A stretch of 64,000 nt of DNA from Micromonospora chaiyaphumensis (GCF_900091435.1 NZ_FMCS01000007.1:310001-374000); one strand, 5' to 3'; shown: positions 42,661 to 50,535, counted from the first letter of the stretch. Notes: generated by a model from the letters alone, not told the origin. Program-made: numbers and translations.

Positions 42661-43764
42661 TTATCCGACGACCGCCAAGAAGTCCGAGTAGAACAGGCCC
42701 AGGCCGACCGCCACGCAGACGCCGGCCACGATCCAGAACCGGACCACGATGTTGACCTCGCTCCAACCGGCCAACTCGAAGTGGTGGTGCAACGGCACCA
42801 TCCGGAAGACACGTCTGCCGGTGGTCCGGAACGAGACGATCTGGATCACCCAGGTCGTCGTGATGATGACGAAGAGCCCGCCGATCATGATCGACAGCAG
42901 CGTGGTGCGGGTCGCCACCGCGAGCCCGCCGATCAGGCCGCCGAGCCCGAGCGAGCCCACGTCACCCATGAAGATCCGCGCCGGGGACGTGTTCCACCAC
43001 AGGAAGCCCACGCAGGCGGCAGCCGCCGCCGCCGCGATCATGGCGATCTCGAGGGGATCGCGGACCTGGTAGCAGTAGTCGTTCACGCGGGCGTACGCGT
43101 CGTCGGCGCACCAGTGCCGGTACTGCCAGAAGCCGATCAGCGCGTACGCGCCGAGCACCAGGATCGACGCGCCGGTGGCCAGGCCGTCGAGGCCGTCGGT
43201 GAGGTTCACGCCGTTCGACATCGCCATGATCACGAAGACGAAGGCCATGACCGCGCCGACCTTGCCGACGTCCAGCCAGCTGATGTCGCGGATGAGCGAG
43301 ATGTGCTCGCTGGCCACGGTCTGGCCGTTGGTGCTCGGCACGTAGAGCGCGGCGATGCCGAACCCGCCGCCCACGATCGCCTGGCCGAGCAGCTTGCCCT
43401 TGGCGGACAGTCCGTCGGAGTTGCGCCGGAGCACCTTGAGGAGGTCGTCGAAGAAGCCGACCGCGCCGCAGAAGACGAACAGCCCGAGCAGCACCAGGGC
43501 CGTCATGGTCGGCCCCTCCTGCGCGATCTGCCGCTCGGGCAGGGTGGTCAGGGCGAGATGCCCGGCGACGTAGGCGAGGACGGTCGCCACGATGAAGACG
43601 ACGCCGCCCATCGCGGGCGTGCCCTTCTTGCCCTCGTTGCTGGCGAGCCCGATGGATCGGATCGGCTGGCCGGCCTTGAGCGCGGTGAAGACGCGAACGG
43701 CCACCGGCGTGCCGAACAGGGAGATGATGAACGCGACCGCGGCCGCCACGATGACCGCCCTCAC
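42661..43764 (-). CDS. mraY: MraY-type phospho-MurNAc-pentapeptide transferase, outside a dcw cluster
   Basis: 367-aa polytopic membrane enzyme making lipid I from UDP-MurNAc-pentapeptide and undecaprenyl phosphate. About ten membrane helices. Active-site motifs are intact: KKGTPAMGG (46-54), FFDDLLK with Asp106-Asp107, NGVNLTDGLDGLATG, FMGDVGSLGLGG and PLHHHFELAGW. The segment before KKGTP (SIGLASNEG) departs from the usual G-P-x-x-H pattern. No mur, fts or other dcw gene adjoins it; neighbours are an exported peptidase and a tRNA scar. It is therefore probably an extra copy, possibly giving resistance to a MraY inhibitor, though the canonical gene is not in view. GTG with GGAGG seven bases upstream. 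Confidence 0.9.
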   Translation of the reverse strand: MRAVIVAAAVAFIISLFGTPVAVRVFTALKAGQPIRSIGLASNEGKKGTPAMGGVVFIVATVLAYVAGHLALTTLPERQIAQEGPTMTALVLLGLFVFCGAVGFFDDLLKVLRRNSDGLSAKGKLLGQAIVGGGFGIAALYVPSTNGQTVASEHISLIRDISWLDVGKVGAVMAFVFVIMAMSNGVNLTDGLDGLATGASILVLGAYALIGFWQYRHWCADDAYARVNDYCYQVRDPLEIAMIAAAAAAACVGFLWWNTSPARIFMGDVGSLGLGGLIGGLAVATRTTLLSIMIGGLFVIITTTWVIQIVSFRTTGRRVFRMVPLHHHFELAGWSEVNIVVRFWIVAGVCVAVGLGLFYSDFLAVVG

Positions 43765-43883
43765 GGGCGATCCTCCGCGAGATCCGGCCATCTCACGGTG
43801 TCCCCACCGAGCTTCCCGGCCAGCGCCGGACGTGTCGGCCTGAGCTTGGCGCGCGGATGGTCCTTCGCGACGTCTTCGATCAT
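43761..43883 (-). CDS. possible small ORF coupled to mraY
   Basis: A 40-codon ORF (MIEDVAKDHPRAKLRP ... DTVRWPDLAEDRP) whose TGA overlaps the mraY GTG as GTGA and whose last codons contain mraY's GGAGG. That coupling suggests translation, but there is no ribosome site for its own ATG and third-position GC is about 80%, lower than in neighbours. It may be a leader, the 3' remnant of a lost upstream gene, or chance. Confidence 0.3.
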   Translation of the reverse strand: MIEDVAKDHPRAKLRPTRPALAGKLGGDTVRWPDLAEDRP

Positions 43884-43958
43884 GCGACACGAGCTTGCCA
43901 GCCGACGGCGAGCGGGGCAGCCCCGGACCTCACCGCACCGTGCCTCGAGGATCAGAAA

Positions 43959-43986
43959 AGGCCATCCGGAGAATCCCGAATGGCCT
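43959..43986 (-). terminator. intrinsic terminator after the truncated tRNA copy
   Basis: On the minus strand AGGCCAT-T-CGG pairs with CCG-G-ATGGCCT and is followed by TTTTC, an unusually complete rho-independent signal for this genome. It stands right after the 3' end of the tRNA-Pro remnant, as a tRNA terminator would. Confidence 0.75.
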
Positions 43987-44037
43987 CTGACCTGCGTCGG
44001 GACGGCGGATTCGAACCGACGACCCCTTGACCCCCAG
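43984..44037 (-). repeat. truncated tRNA-Pro copy (attachment-site scar)
   Basis: 54 bases matching 45330-45384 with a single deletion (GACGG-CGG versus GACGGCCGG): the 3' flank, acceptor 3' arm, T-arm, and anticodon-side sequence up to the loop of tRNA-Pro(GGG). The 5' half of the tRNA is missing; only a vague GCCAC-ACGTCC resemblance follows. The deletion falls in the T-stem, so no functional tRNA could form. Identity from anticodon loop to beyond the 3' end is the pattern left by tRNA-targeted integrases. Confidence 0.85.
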
Positions 44038-44227
44038 GACGCTTCGCCACACGTCCACGCACGTCACCCAGGCAATCCCCAAGACCAGACCGTGCGGTCG
44101 ACACCGTGCCGCGCACCATCGCGTAAGCCGTGTGGTCCCCGCTTGGTCCCGGTCGCTGACACGCTGGCGGTCACGGCACGCGGCGTTCGTCTTCTGCAAC
44201 CGGCCTTCGCGCCCGCGTTGAGCGACA
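44038..44227. other. non-coding stretch between tRNA remnant and D-aminopeptidase promoter
   Basis: About 190 nt with short ORFs on both strands but none with convincing codon usage, domain or ribosome site. It is the most likely place for residue of a lost mobile element, yet no integrase or excisionase similarity could be read. Confidence 0.4.
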
Positions 44228-44256
44228 TCGACCCTTGTGGCAGGAGCGCGTAGGGT
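44228..44256 (+). promoter_or_regulatory. promoter of the D-aminopeptidase gene
   Basis: TCGACC and TAGGGT with 17-bp spacing. The -10 ends nine bases before the ATG, so the transcript would have at most a few leader bases; no ribosome site is present, consistent with leaderless translation. Confidence 0.55.
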
Positions 44257-44265
44257 CCTACATCC

Positions 44266-45093
44266 ATGAAGGTCCTGATCTCTGTAGACATGGAAGGCAT
44301 CTCGGGGATCGTGCATCCCACCGAGACGAATCCGGATCGGTACGACTATGAGCGCGGCCGGGCGTTGATGACGGCCGAGGCGAACGCAGTGATTGCTGGT
44401 GTCTCCGACGCCGAACCCGACGCCGTGGTGTGGGTCGCCGACGCGCACGGAACGTTTCGGAACCTCCTGCCGGAGGACCTCGACCGGCGTGCTCACCATG
44501 TGCGAGGCAAACCCCGCCCGCTGGGGATGCTCGCTGGGCTGGACGAGCACACGGATGCCGTCATGTTCGTTGGCTACCACGCTCGGGCCGGTGCCGGGCC
44601 TGCCGTGCTGGCGCACACGATGAGTGACGCCATCCTCGACGTGCGTCTGGCCGGACGGTCGCTGGGCGAGATTGGCCTCAACGCCGCCATGGCGGGAGAC
44701 GTGGGCGTGCCGGTCGTTCTGCTCAGCGGGGACGACGCCGCCTGCACGGAATTCCATGAGCTGGTGCCCTCGGCGGTCACCGTCGCCGTCAAGCAGACCC
44801 TGGGACAGGCCGCCGCGGTGGCCCTACATCCGCAGGAGGCACGGGAGCGGCTGCGCCGAGCTGCCGCCGATGCGATCGCCCGGCGCGCCTCGATCCCACC
44901 GTTGAAGATGGCCGGGCCGTTAGACGTCGAGGTCGACCTGTACGGCCCTTATATGGTCGACCTCGCAGTTCTGGTGCCAGGTGTGACCCGCGTCGGCGGC
45001 GGGCGAACGGTCGCCTTCCGCGCCGCTGACTTCGCCGACGCCTATCGGGTAGTTCAACTGCTTGTCCAACTCGCCAAGATCAAACCCGAATAG
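44266..45093 (+). CDS. M55-family D-aminopeptidase (DppA-like)
   Basis: 275-aa zinc peptidase of the DppA family, which releases N-terminal D-Ala and similar residues from peptides. The metal and catalytic residues fall at family positions: Asp8 and Glu10 (SVDMEGISG), His61 (ADAHG), His105 (GYHARAG) and Glu135 (GEIGLNA). No signal peptide, so cytoplasmic, where it could process D-Ala-D-Ala-type peptides from wall recycling. It lies alone between the two tRNA-Pro repeats and has somewhat lower GC than its neighbours. A leaderless promoter precedes it. Confidence 0.88.
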   Translation: MKVLISVDMEGISGIVHPTETNPDRYDYERGRALMTAEANAVIAGVSDAEPDAVVWVADAHGTFRNLLPEDLDRRAHHVRGKPRPLGMLAGLDEHTDAVMFVGYHARAGAGPAVLAHTMSDAILDVRLAGRSLGEIGLNAAMAGDVGVPVVLLSGDDAACTEFHELVPSAVTVAVKQTLGQAAAVALHPQEARERLRRAAADAIARRASIPPLKMAGPLDVEVDLYGPYMVDLAVLVPGVTRVGGGRTVAFRAADFADAYRVVQLLVQLAKIKPE

Positions 45094-45234
45094 CACGTGA
45101 AGCGGCCTTCTCGTCCGCATCGCCGGCAGGCCCGGCCGATGCCGGTCGCAGGTCGCCGGCCGGCCCGGGTCGGCCGGCGCGGCCCGCTTGGCGAACCGAG
45201 GAGAGCGGCTCCACAGGTGACAACGCTGACCATG

Positions 45235-45253
45235 GCTTGACCAGCGGTCAAGC
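45235..45253. promoter_or_regulatory. 19-bp perfect palindromic site
   Basis: GCTTGACC-AGC-GGTCAAGC, 8-bp arms with a 3-bp centre, in the non-coding stretch between the D-aminopeptidase stop and the tRNA terminator. It has the size of a dimeric repressor operator but no gene starts downstream on the plus strand before the tRNA, so its target is unclear. Confidence 0.45.
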
Positions 45254-45303
45254 AGCGGAAGGCACGCTTCAACTTGACTGATCTTGGTCCTCAGAACGGC
45301 GAA

Positions 45304-45332
45304 AGGGCCAACCCGTTTTCCGGATCAGCCCT
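45304..45332 (-). terminator. terminator of tRNA-Pro
   Basis: On the minus strand AGGGC ... GCCCT with an inner CCG/CGG pair, followed by TTTC, starting 11 bases past the tRNA 3' end. It corresponds in position to the hairpin after the truncated copy but differs in sequence. Confidence 0.55.
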
Positions 45333-45342
45333 CTGACCTGCG

Positions 45343-45416
<74 letters not shown>

Positions 45417-45531
45417 ATGCCCCCGCGCGGTGTTCCCCGCGGCAGCCGGTACAGCTTAGCGCAAGATCCTCCCCCCACGCACAGGCCCCACCCGGTGCGG
45501 CCAGCCACTCCCCCTAGAGCGTCCTAGGAAA

Positions 45532-45565
45532 GAAGCCACCGGGGACAGGTGTCCCCGGCGGCTTC
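45532..45565 (-). terminator. terminator of the der operon
   Basis: Stem GAAGCC-A-CCGGGGAC with GTCCCCGG-C-GGCTTC around a 4-nt loop, followed on the minus strand by a short T run (TTCTTTCC). It lies 15 bases after the der stop and ends the long minus-strand block that begins with the mctB-like gene. Confidence 0.85.
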
Positions 45566-45579
45566 CCGGCGAAGTGAGG

Positions 45580-46986
45580 TCAGCCGTGGGCCTTGCCCCG
45601 GCCGCCGGGCCCGAGCTTCTTGCGCGGCCGGACCGAGATGTCGATCGGGGTGCCCTCGAAGCCGAACTCCTCGCGGAGCTTGCGCTCCACGAACCGCTGG
45701 TAGCCGGCGTCGAGCGGGCCGGTGGTGAAGAGCACGAAGCGCGGCGGGGACACGCCGGCCTGGGTCGCGAAGAGCACGCGCGGGGCCCGGCCGCCGCGCA
45801 CCGGGTGCGGGGTGGCCTGGACCAGCGCCGTGAGCCACTGGTTGAGCTGGGCGGTCGGGATGCGGGTCTCCCAGCTCGCCAGGGCCTTGCGCAGCGCCGG
45901 GGCGAGCTTGTCGACCGCCCGGCCGGTCTTCGCGGACAGGTTCAGCCGGATCGCCCAGGGGATGCGGCGCAGCTCCCGGTCGATCTCCTTGTCGAGGTAG
46001 TAGCGGCGGTCGCCGTCGACCAGGTCCCACTTGTTGAACGCGATGACCAGGGCCCGGCCGGCCTCCACCACCATGGTGAGGATGCGCTGGTCCTGCTCGC
46101 TGATCACCTCGCTGGAGTCGAGCAGCACCACGGCCACCTCGGCCGCCTCGATGGCCGAGGCGGTGCGCAGGCTGGCGTAGTACTCGGTGCCGCTGGCCTT
46201 GCCCACCCGCTTGCGCAGGCCCGCGGTGTCGACCAGCTGCCAGGTCTCCCCGCCGATCTCCACGAGGCTGTCCACGGGGTCGACGGTGGTGCCGGCGACC
46301 GCGTCGACCACTGCCCGCTCCTCACCGGAGAAGCGGTTCAGCAGGCTGGACTTGCCGACGTTGGGGCGACCGACCAGGGCGACGCGGCGCGGGCCGCGCG
46401 GGCGGTTCTCCACGATCTTCGGCGCCTCGGGCAGCGCCTCCATGATGGCGTCGAGCAGGTCGCCGGAGCCACGGCCGTGCAGCGCCGAGACCGGGAACGG
46501 CTCACCGAGGCCCAGCGACCACAGCGCGGTCGCCTCCATCTCGATGGCGGTGTTGTCGGCCTTGTTGGCCACCAGGATCACCGGCTTGGCGCTGCGCCGC
46601 AGCATCTTCACGGCGGCCTCGTCCACATCGGTCGAGCCGATCACGGCGTCGACCACGAAGAGCACCACGTCGGCGGTGGCGACGGCCGCCTCGGCCTGGG
46701 CGGCGATGGCCGCGGCCCGGTCCTTGGCGTCCGGCTCCCAGCCGCCGGTGTCCACGACGGTGAACGCCCGGCCGTTCCACTGCGCGTCGTACGGCACCCG
46801 GTCCCGGGTCACCCCGGGGATGTCCTCGACGACCGCCTGCCGGCGGCCGATGATGCGGTTGACAAGCGTCGACTTGCCCACGTTGGGGCGGCCGACCACG
46901 GCCACCACCGGCTGCGGGCCGGTCGGCTCACCGGGCTCGGCCTCCGGCTCGCGCAGCTCGACCCAGCCTCCGAAGTCCTCGCTCAT
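45580..46986 (-). CDS. der: ribosome-assembly GTPase Der (EngA)
   Basis: 468-aa double GTPase needed for 50S maturation. First G domain: GRPNVGKST (32-40), DTGG, NKAD. Second: GRPNVGKSS near 210, DTAG near 257, NKWD near 325. A C-terminal KH-like domain (VLFATQAGVSPPRFVLF ... RKKLGPGGRGK) completes the protein. The start overlaps the cmk stop (ATGA), so cmk and der are coupled, as in M. tuberculosis Rv1712-Rv1713. Confidence 0.97.
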   Translation of the reverse strand: MSEDFGGWVELREPEAEPGEPTGPQPVVAVVGRPNVGKSTLVNRIIGRRQAVVEDIPGVTRDRVPYDAQWNGRAFTVVDTGGWEPDAKDRAAAIAAQAEAAVATADVVLFVVDAVIGSTDVDEAAVKMLRRSAKPVILVANKADNTAIEMEATALWSLGLGEPFPVSALHGRGSGDLLDAIMEALPEAPKIVENRPRGPRRVALVGRPNVGKSSLLNRFSGEERAVVDAVAGTTVDPVDSLVEIGGETWQLVDTAGLRKRVGKASGTEYYASLRTASAIEAAEVAVVLLDSSEVISEQDQRILTMVVEAGRALVIAFNKWDLVDGDRRYYLDKEIDRELRRIPWAIRLNLSAKTGRAVDKLAPALRKALASWETRIPTAQLNQWLTALVQATPHPVRGGRAPRVLFATQAGVSPPRFVLFTTGPLDAGYQRFVERKLREEFGFEGTPIDISVRPRKKLGPGGRGKAHG

Positions 46987-47663
46987 GCCACACCCCGCTC
47001 GCTGAGCAGCGCGCGCAGGCGGGCGACGACCTCGTCGATGCCCAGCTCGGTGGTGTCCAGCACGACCGCGTCGGTGGCCTGCTGGAGCGGGTTGACCTTG
47101 CGGGTCGAGTCCAGCTTGTCCCGGCGGGCCAGGTCGGCGGCGGTCGCCGCGACGTCGGCGGCGTCCTCGGCGCTGCGCCGCTGGGCGCGGGCCGCCTCGG
47201 AGGCGGTCAGGTAGACCTTCAGGTCGGCGTCGGGCGCCACCACCGAGCCGATGTCGCGGCCCTCGACCACGATCCGGCCGGCGTCGGCGATCACCTGCCG
47301 CTGCCGGGCGACCAGCAGCTCACGGACGGCGCCCACGGCGGCCACGGCGGAGACCGCCCCGGTCACCTCGGGGCCGCGGATCTCCTTGGCCACGTCGACG
47401 CCGTCGGCGGTCACGCCGTACCCCTGGGGGTCGGTGCCGATGCGCAGGTCGACCTCGCCGGCGACCTTGGCCACCGACTCGATGTCGGTCAGGTCGACGC
47501 CGGAGCGCAGGACCGCCCAGGTGAGCGCCCGGTACATGGCGCCGGTGTCGAGGTAGCGGGCGCCGAGGCTCACCGCGAGCCGCCGCGACACGGTGGACTT
47601 GCCCGAACCGGACGGCCCGTCCACAGCGACCACGCAGCGCCCGGCCGGTACGTTTTGCTCCAC
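46983..47663 (-). CDS. cmk: cytidylate kinase
   Basis: 226-aa (d)CMP kinase supplying CDP for nucleic acid and lipid synthesis. P-loop VDGPSGSGKST (14-24), CMP-binding DTGAMYRALTW near 40-50, GRDIG near 137, and the lid region RRSAEDAADVAATAADLARRD. GTG start with GGAGGA-like sequence upstream. Part of the rluB-cmk-der order conserved in actinobacteria. Confidence 0.96.
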   Translation of the reverse strand: MEQNVPAGRCVVAVDGPSGSGKSTVSRRLAVSLGARYLDTGAMYRALTWAVLRSGVDLTDIESVAKVAGEVDLRIGTDPQGYGVTADGVDVAKEIRGPEVTGAVSAVAAVGAVRELLVARQRQVIADAGRIVVEGRDIGSVVAPDADLKVYLTASEAARAQRRSAEDAADVAATAADLARRDKLDSTRKVNPLQQATDAVVLDTTELGIDEVVARLRALLSERGVA

Positions 47664-47808
47664 CGTTGTCCTCCTCAGCCCGTACCTCGCGGGTCGCCGT
47701 CATCTCCGGCGCCGTTGAGCGGTTGTGTTTCCTCGTCAATCATCCCGCGCCGCGCGGGTCGCCCGCGCGATGGCGCCGCGGGCCGCGTCGAAGCCTACCG
47801 GGAGCCGT

Positions 47809-47825
47809 ACCCCGATCGTCGGGGT
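47809..47825 (-). terminator. small hairpin after rluB
   Basis: A 7-bp stem ACCCCGA/TCGGGGT with a 3-nt loop directly at the rluB stop, in the 160-nt gap before cmk. It may cause partial termination inside the block, leaving cmk-der with an extra promoter in the gap. Confidence 0.4.
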
Positions 47826-48595
47826 CAGTCACCCACGGCCTTGAACAGGGCGGCGACCTCCGCGTTGGTCAGCCGGCGCAGCCGCCCGGTGCGCAGGTCG
47901 CCGAGCTTGATCGGACCGATCGAGGTACGGATCAGCCGGGACACCGGGTGTCCCACCTCGGCCATCAGGCGCCGGACGATGTGCTTGCGCCCCTCGTGCA
48001 GGGTCAGCTCCACCTGGGCGGTTTTGCCCAGGGTGCCCACCACCTTGAAGGCGTCGACCTTCACCGGCCCGTCCTCCAGGTCGACGCCGGCCGTCAGCCG
48101 CTTGCCCAGGTTGCGCGGGATCGGCCCGGCCACCTCGGCGAGGTAGGTCTTGAGCACCTCGTACGACGGGTGCATGAGCTTGTGGGCGAGGGTGCCGTCG
48201 TTGGTGAGCAGGAGCAGGCCCTCGCTGTCGGCGTCGAGCCGCCCGACGTGGTAGACCCGCTGCTCCAGCCGCGCGCCGATGAAGTCGGCGAGCTCGGTGC
48301 GGCCCTTCTCGTCGGCCATGGTGGTGACCACCCCGCGCGGCTTGTTCATCGCCACGTAGACCAGGCGGACATCGGCCTGGAGCCGCTCGCCGTCGACATG
48401 GATGACGTCGCGCGCCGGGTCCGCCTTGTCGCCGAGCTGGGCCACCCGGCCGTTGACGGTGACCCGGCGCCGGAAGATCAGGTCCTCGCAGGCGCGCCGC
48501 GACCCCACCCCCGCGGCGGCGAGCACCTTCTGGAGGCGCTCGGCACCTTCGTAGACGGGGGCGTCGGGCTTCGGGGCACGGTCATCGCGTCGCAT
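47825..48595 (-). CDS. rluB: 23S rRNA pseudouridine synthase (RluB/RsuA family)
   Basis: 256 aa. An S4 RNA-binding domain (about 18-75, RLQKVLAAAGVGSRRACEDLI) and the RsuA-type catalytic domain with the essential Asp in YHVGRLDADSEGLLLLTNDG near 118. It makes a pseudouridine in 23S rRNA. The ATG at 48595 is preferred to a TTG two codons upstream. It begins 14 nt inside the scpB gene, so translation is coupled to scpB. Confidence 0.93.
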   Translation of the reverse strand: MRRDDRAPKPDAPVYEGAERLQKVLAAAGVGSRRACEDLIFRRRVTVNGRVAQLGDKADPARDVIHVDGERLQADVRLVYVAMNKPRGVVTTMADEKGRTELADFIGARLEQRVYHVGRLDADSEGLLLLTNDGTLAHKLMHPSYEVLKTYLAEVAGPIPRNLGKRLTAGVDLEDGPVKVDAFKVVGTLGKTAQVELTLHEGRKHIVRRLMAEVGHPVSRLIRTSIGPIKLGDLRTGRLRRLTNAEVAALFKAVGD

Positions 48596-49580
48596 CGGCA
48601 AGCTCTTCTACGTCGTCGGGGAGGAAGGGGGCCAGGGGCGGCAGGTCGTCCACCGAGTTCAACCCCAGCTTCTCCAGGAACATCGTGGTGGTCCGGTAGA
48701 GGAACGCACCGCTGTCCGCTTCGGTGCCGCACTCCTCGACCAGGCCCCGGGACACCAGCGTACGGATCACCCCGTCGCAGTTGACGCCCCGGATGGCGGA
48801 GATCCGCGACCGGGTCACCGGCTGCTTGTAGGCGATCACCGCGAGGGTCTCCAGCGCGGCCTGGGTCAGCCGGACGCTCTGGCCCTCCAGCACGAACCGC
48901 TCGACGTAGGTCGCGTATTCCGGGCGGGTGTAGAGACGCCAGCCACCCGCGGCCCGGCGCAGCTCGAAGCCGTGTCCCGCGGCGGTGTAGCCGGCCGCGA
49001 TCTCGTCCAGCATCGGGCCGATCCGCTCCGGGGACTGCTCGAGCACCTGGGCGAGGGTCAGCTCGCTGACCGGCTGGTCCACCACCAGCAGGATGGCCTC
49101 CAGCGCGCCGCGCAGCTCGGCGTCGTCCAGGACGGGCGCGGGCTCGGGCTCCGGCGCCGGTCGCCGCCGACCCCGCTTCCCGGGTACGCCGCCCGCGCCG
49201 CCCTCCCCCTCCGGCTCGCCGGCTGGGGCGTCGCCGCCGACCGCGTCCTCGGCCGCCATGGCCGGTTCCCCCGCTCCAGGGACCGCATCCGGCTCGCCCG
49301 CGCTCTCCCCCGCCCGATCTTGGTCAGTTCCCGTTCGAGGGGAACGGTAAGTGTCCAAGATCTCTGGCTCGGCACCGGCGGGCGCCGCCGCGGCGGGCGC
49401 CTCTTCAACGATCTTGGTACGGTCCGGCCCCTCAGGGGGCGCGCCCGTACCAAGATCGGGGACCGCGGCTGGCTCGGGTTCCGTCTCCGTCGGGGGCGTG
49501 GGTGGGGTGGGGCGCTCCCACGGGGGGATCCAGGCGGCGGCCTGGTCGGCCAGCGAGTCGCGGCGTTCCTCGTCGCTCAT
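48582..49580 (-). CDS. scpB: segregation and condensation protein B with long disordered N-terminus
   Basis: 332 aa, against about 190-250 for most family members. The conserved tandem winged-helix part spans about 150-325 (LRGALEAILLVVDQPVSEL ... LTQAALETLAVIAYKQPVTRSRI ... RGLVEECGTEADSGAFLYRTT). The first 150 residues are Pro/Glu/Ala/Gly-rich and disordered; their coding DNA contains two long palindromes. ScpB bridges ScpA and Smc in the condensin complex that organises chromosomes. It follows scpA by 4 nt. Confidence 0.94.
   Translation of the reverse strand: MSDEERRDSLADQAAAWIPPWERPTPPTPPTETEPEPAAVPDLGTGAPPEGPDRTKIVEEAPAAAAPAGAEPEILDTYRSPRTGTDQDRAGESAGEPDAVPGAGEPAMAAEDAVGGDAPAGEPEGEGGAGGVPGKRGRRRPAPEPEPAPVLDDAELRGALEAILLVVDQPVSELTLAQVLEQSPERIGPMLDEIAAGYTAAGHGFELRRAAGGWRLYTRPEYATYVERFVLEGQSVRLTQAALETLAVIAYKQPVTRSRISAIRGVNCDGVIRTLVSRGLVEECGTEADSGAFLYRTTTMFLEKLGLNSVDDLPPLAPFLPDDVEELADATR
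49316..49362. repeat. palindromic element 1 within scpB
   Basis: Outer arms GATCTTGG (49316-49323) and CCAAGATC (49355-49362) enclose inner arms GTTCCC/GGGAAC (49327-49332, 49340-49345). It lies wholly in the part of scpB encoding the disordered linker and keeps the frame open. Its outer arms are identical to the core of element 2. Confidence 0.8.
49409..49458. repeat. palindromic element 2 within scpB
   Basis: Perfect 14-bp arms CGATCTTGGTACGG and CCGTACCAAGATCG, 22 nt apart, with an inner GCCCC/GGGGC stem. 47 bp from element 1 and sharing GATCTTGG/CCAAGATC. This looks like a repeat family (REP/RPE-like) that has entered a tolerant coding region. Confidence 0.85.
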
Positions 49581-49584
49581 CGGG

Positions 49585-50535
49585 TCACTCCTGAGGGGTT
49601 GCCGGTTCGCCCGCCGCCGGGGCCGGCGGGGCGGCCGGCTCCGGGGAGCCGGCGTACTCGTCGATGGTCAGCTCGGCGCCACCGTCGGCGGTGCCGGTCC
49701 AGCGCACGGTCAGCTCCTCCAGCGCCTGCTCCTGGACGAAGGCGACCAGCCCCTGCCGGTAGAGCTCCAGCAGCGCCAGGAAGCGGGCCACCACCTCCAG
49801 GGTCATCTCGCAGTCGGCGCAGAGCAGCGAGAAGCTGGCGGTGCCGGCGCGGCGCAGCCGCTCGGAGATGATCTCGGCGTGCTCGCGGACGCTCACCCGG
49901 ACCATGTGCACGTGCGCGATGGACACCTCGGGCACCGGCTTCGGGGTCATGGCCTTCAGCGCCAGCTTGAGCAGCCGCTCCGGACCGATGCCGAGCACCA
50001 GGTCGGGCAGCGCCTCGGCGTACCGGGGTTCGAGGGTGACGGCGCGGGGATAGCGCCGCCCGCCGACCGACTCCAGCTCGGCGATGTGCGCCGCCGCCTC
50101 CTTGTACGCCTTGTACTGCAGAAGCCGGGCGAACAGCAGGTCCCGGGCCTCCAGCAGGGCGAGGTCCTCCTCGTCCTCCACCTCGGCGGCGGGCAGCAGC
50201 CGGGCCGCCTTCAGGTCGAGCAGCGTGGCGGCGACCAGCAGGAACTCGCTCGTCTCGTCCAGGTCCCACTGGTCGCCCATGGCCCGCAGGTAGGCGATGA
50301 ACTCGTCGGTGACCTTGTGCAGTGCCACCTCGGTGACGTCGAGCTTGTGCTTGCTGATGAGCTGGAGCAGCAGGTCGAACGGGCCGGTGAAGTTGTCCAG
50401 CCGGACGGTGAAGCCGGTGGTCTCCTCGACGGTGGCCGGGTCGGCCGGTACCACACCGTCGACCTCGGCGGCCAGCTCGGCGGCGGCCACCGGATCGGCG
50501 GCGCCGTGCGGCGGGTCGAGGGGCGGTGCGGTCAC
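49585..50535 (-). CDS. scpA: segregation and condensation protein A
   Basis: 316-aa kleisin subunit that closes the Smc ring. N-terminal VRLDNFTGPFDLLLQLISKH (about 46-65) and the C-terminal winged helix (VVARFLALLELYRQGLVAF ... ELTVRW) are family signatures. The GTG start is inferred at the first sensible codon after the parA gene (41 nt gap); its ribosome site is weak. About 45 N-terminal residues before the conserved part are Ala/Asp-rich. Confidence 0.94.
   Translation of the reverse strand: MTAPPLDPPHGAADPVAAAELAAEVDGVVPADPATVEETTGFTVRLDNFTGPFDLLLQLISKHKLDVTEVALHKVTDEFIAYLRAMGDQWDLDETSEFLLVAATLLDLKAARLLPAAEVEDEEDLALLEARDLLFARLLQYKAYKEAAAHIAELESVGGRRYPRAVTLEPRYAEALPDLVLGIGPERLLKLALKAMTPKPVPEVSIAHVHMVRVSVREHAEIISERLRRAGTASFSLLCADCEMTLEVVARFLALLELYRQGLVAFVQEQALEELTVRWTGTADGGAELTIDEYAGSPEPAAPPAPAAGEPATPQE

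Noticed and set aside
44027..44221. 64-codon plus-strand ORF over the tRNA remnant
   Set aside because: Overlaps the tRNA fragment, poor codon usage and no ribosome site.
40207..44253. 1348-codon plus-strand open frame
   Set aside because: Shadow of the peptidase and mraY genes on the other strand; the translation is low complexity (GR, HR, VEG repeats) and runs across a tRNA fragment.
45074..45287. CCAAGATC and GATCTTGG as long inverted-repeat ends of an insertion
   Set aside because: Eight bases only; the first copy is inside the coding end of the D-aminopeptidase gene and no target-site duplication is present. Related in sequence to the scpB palindromes but too short to call.
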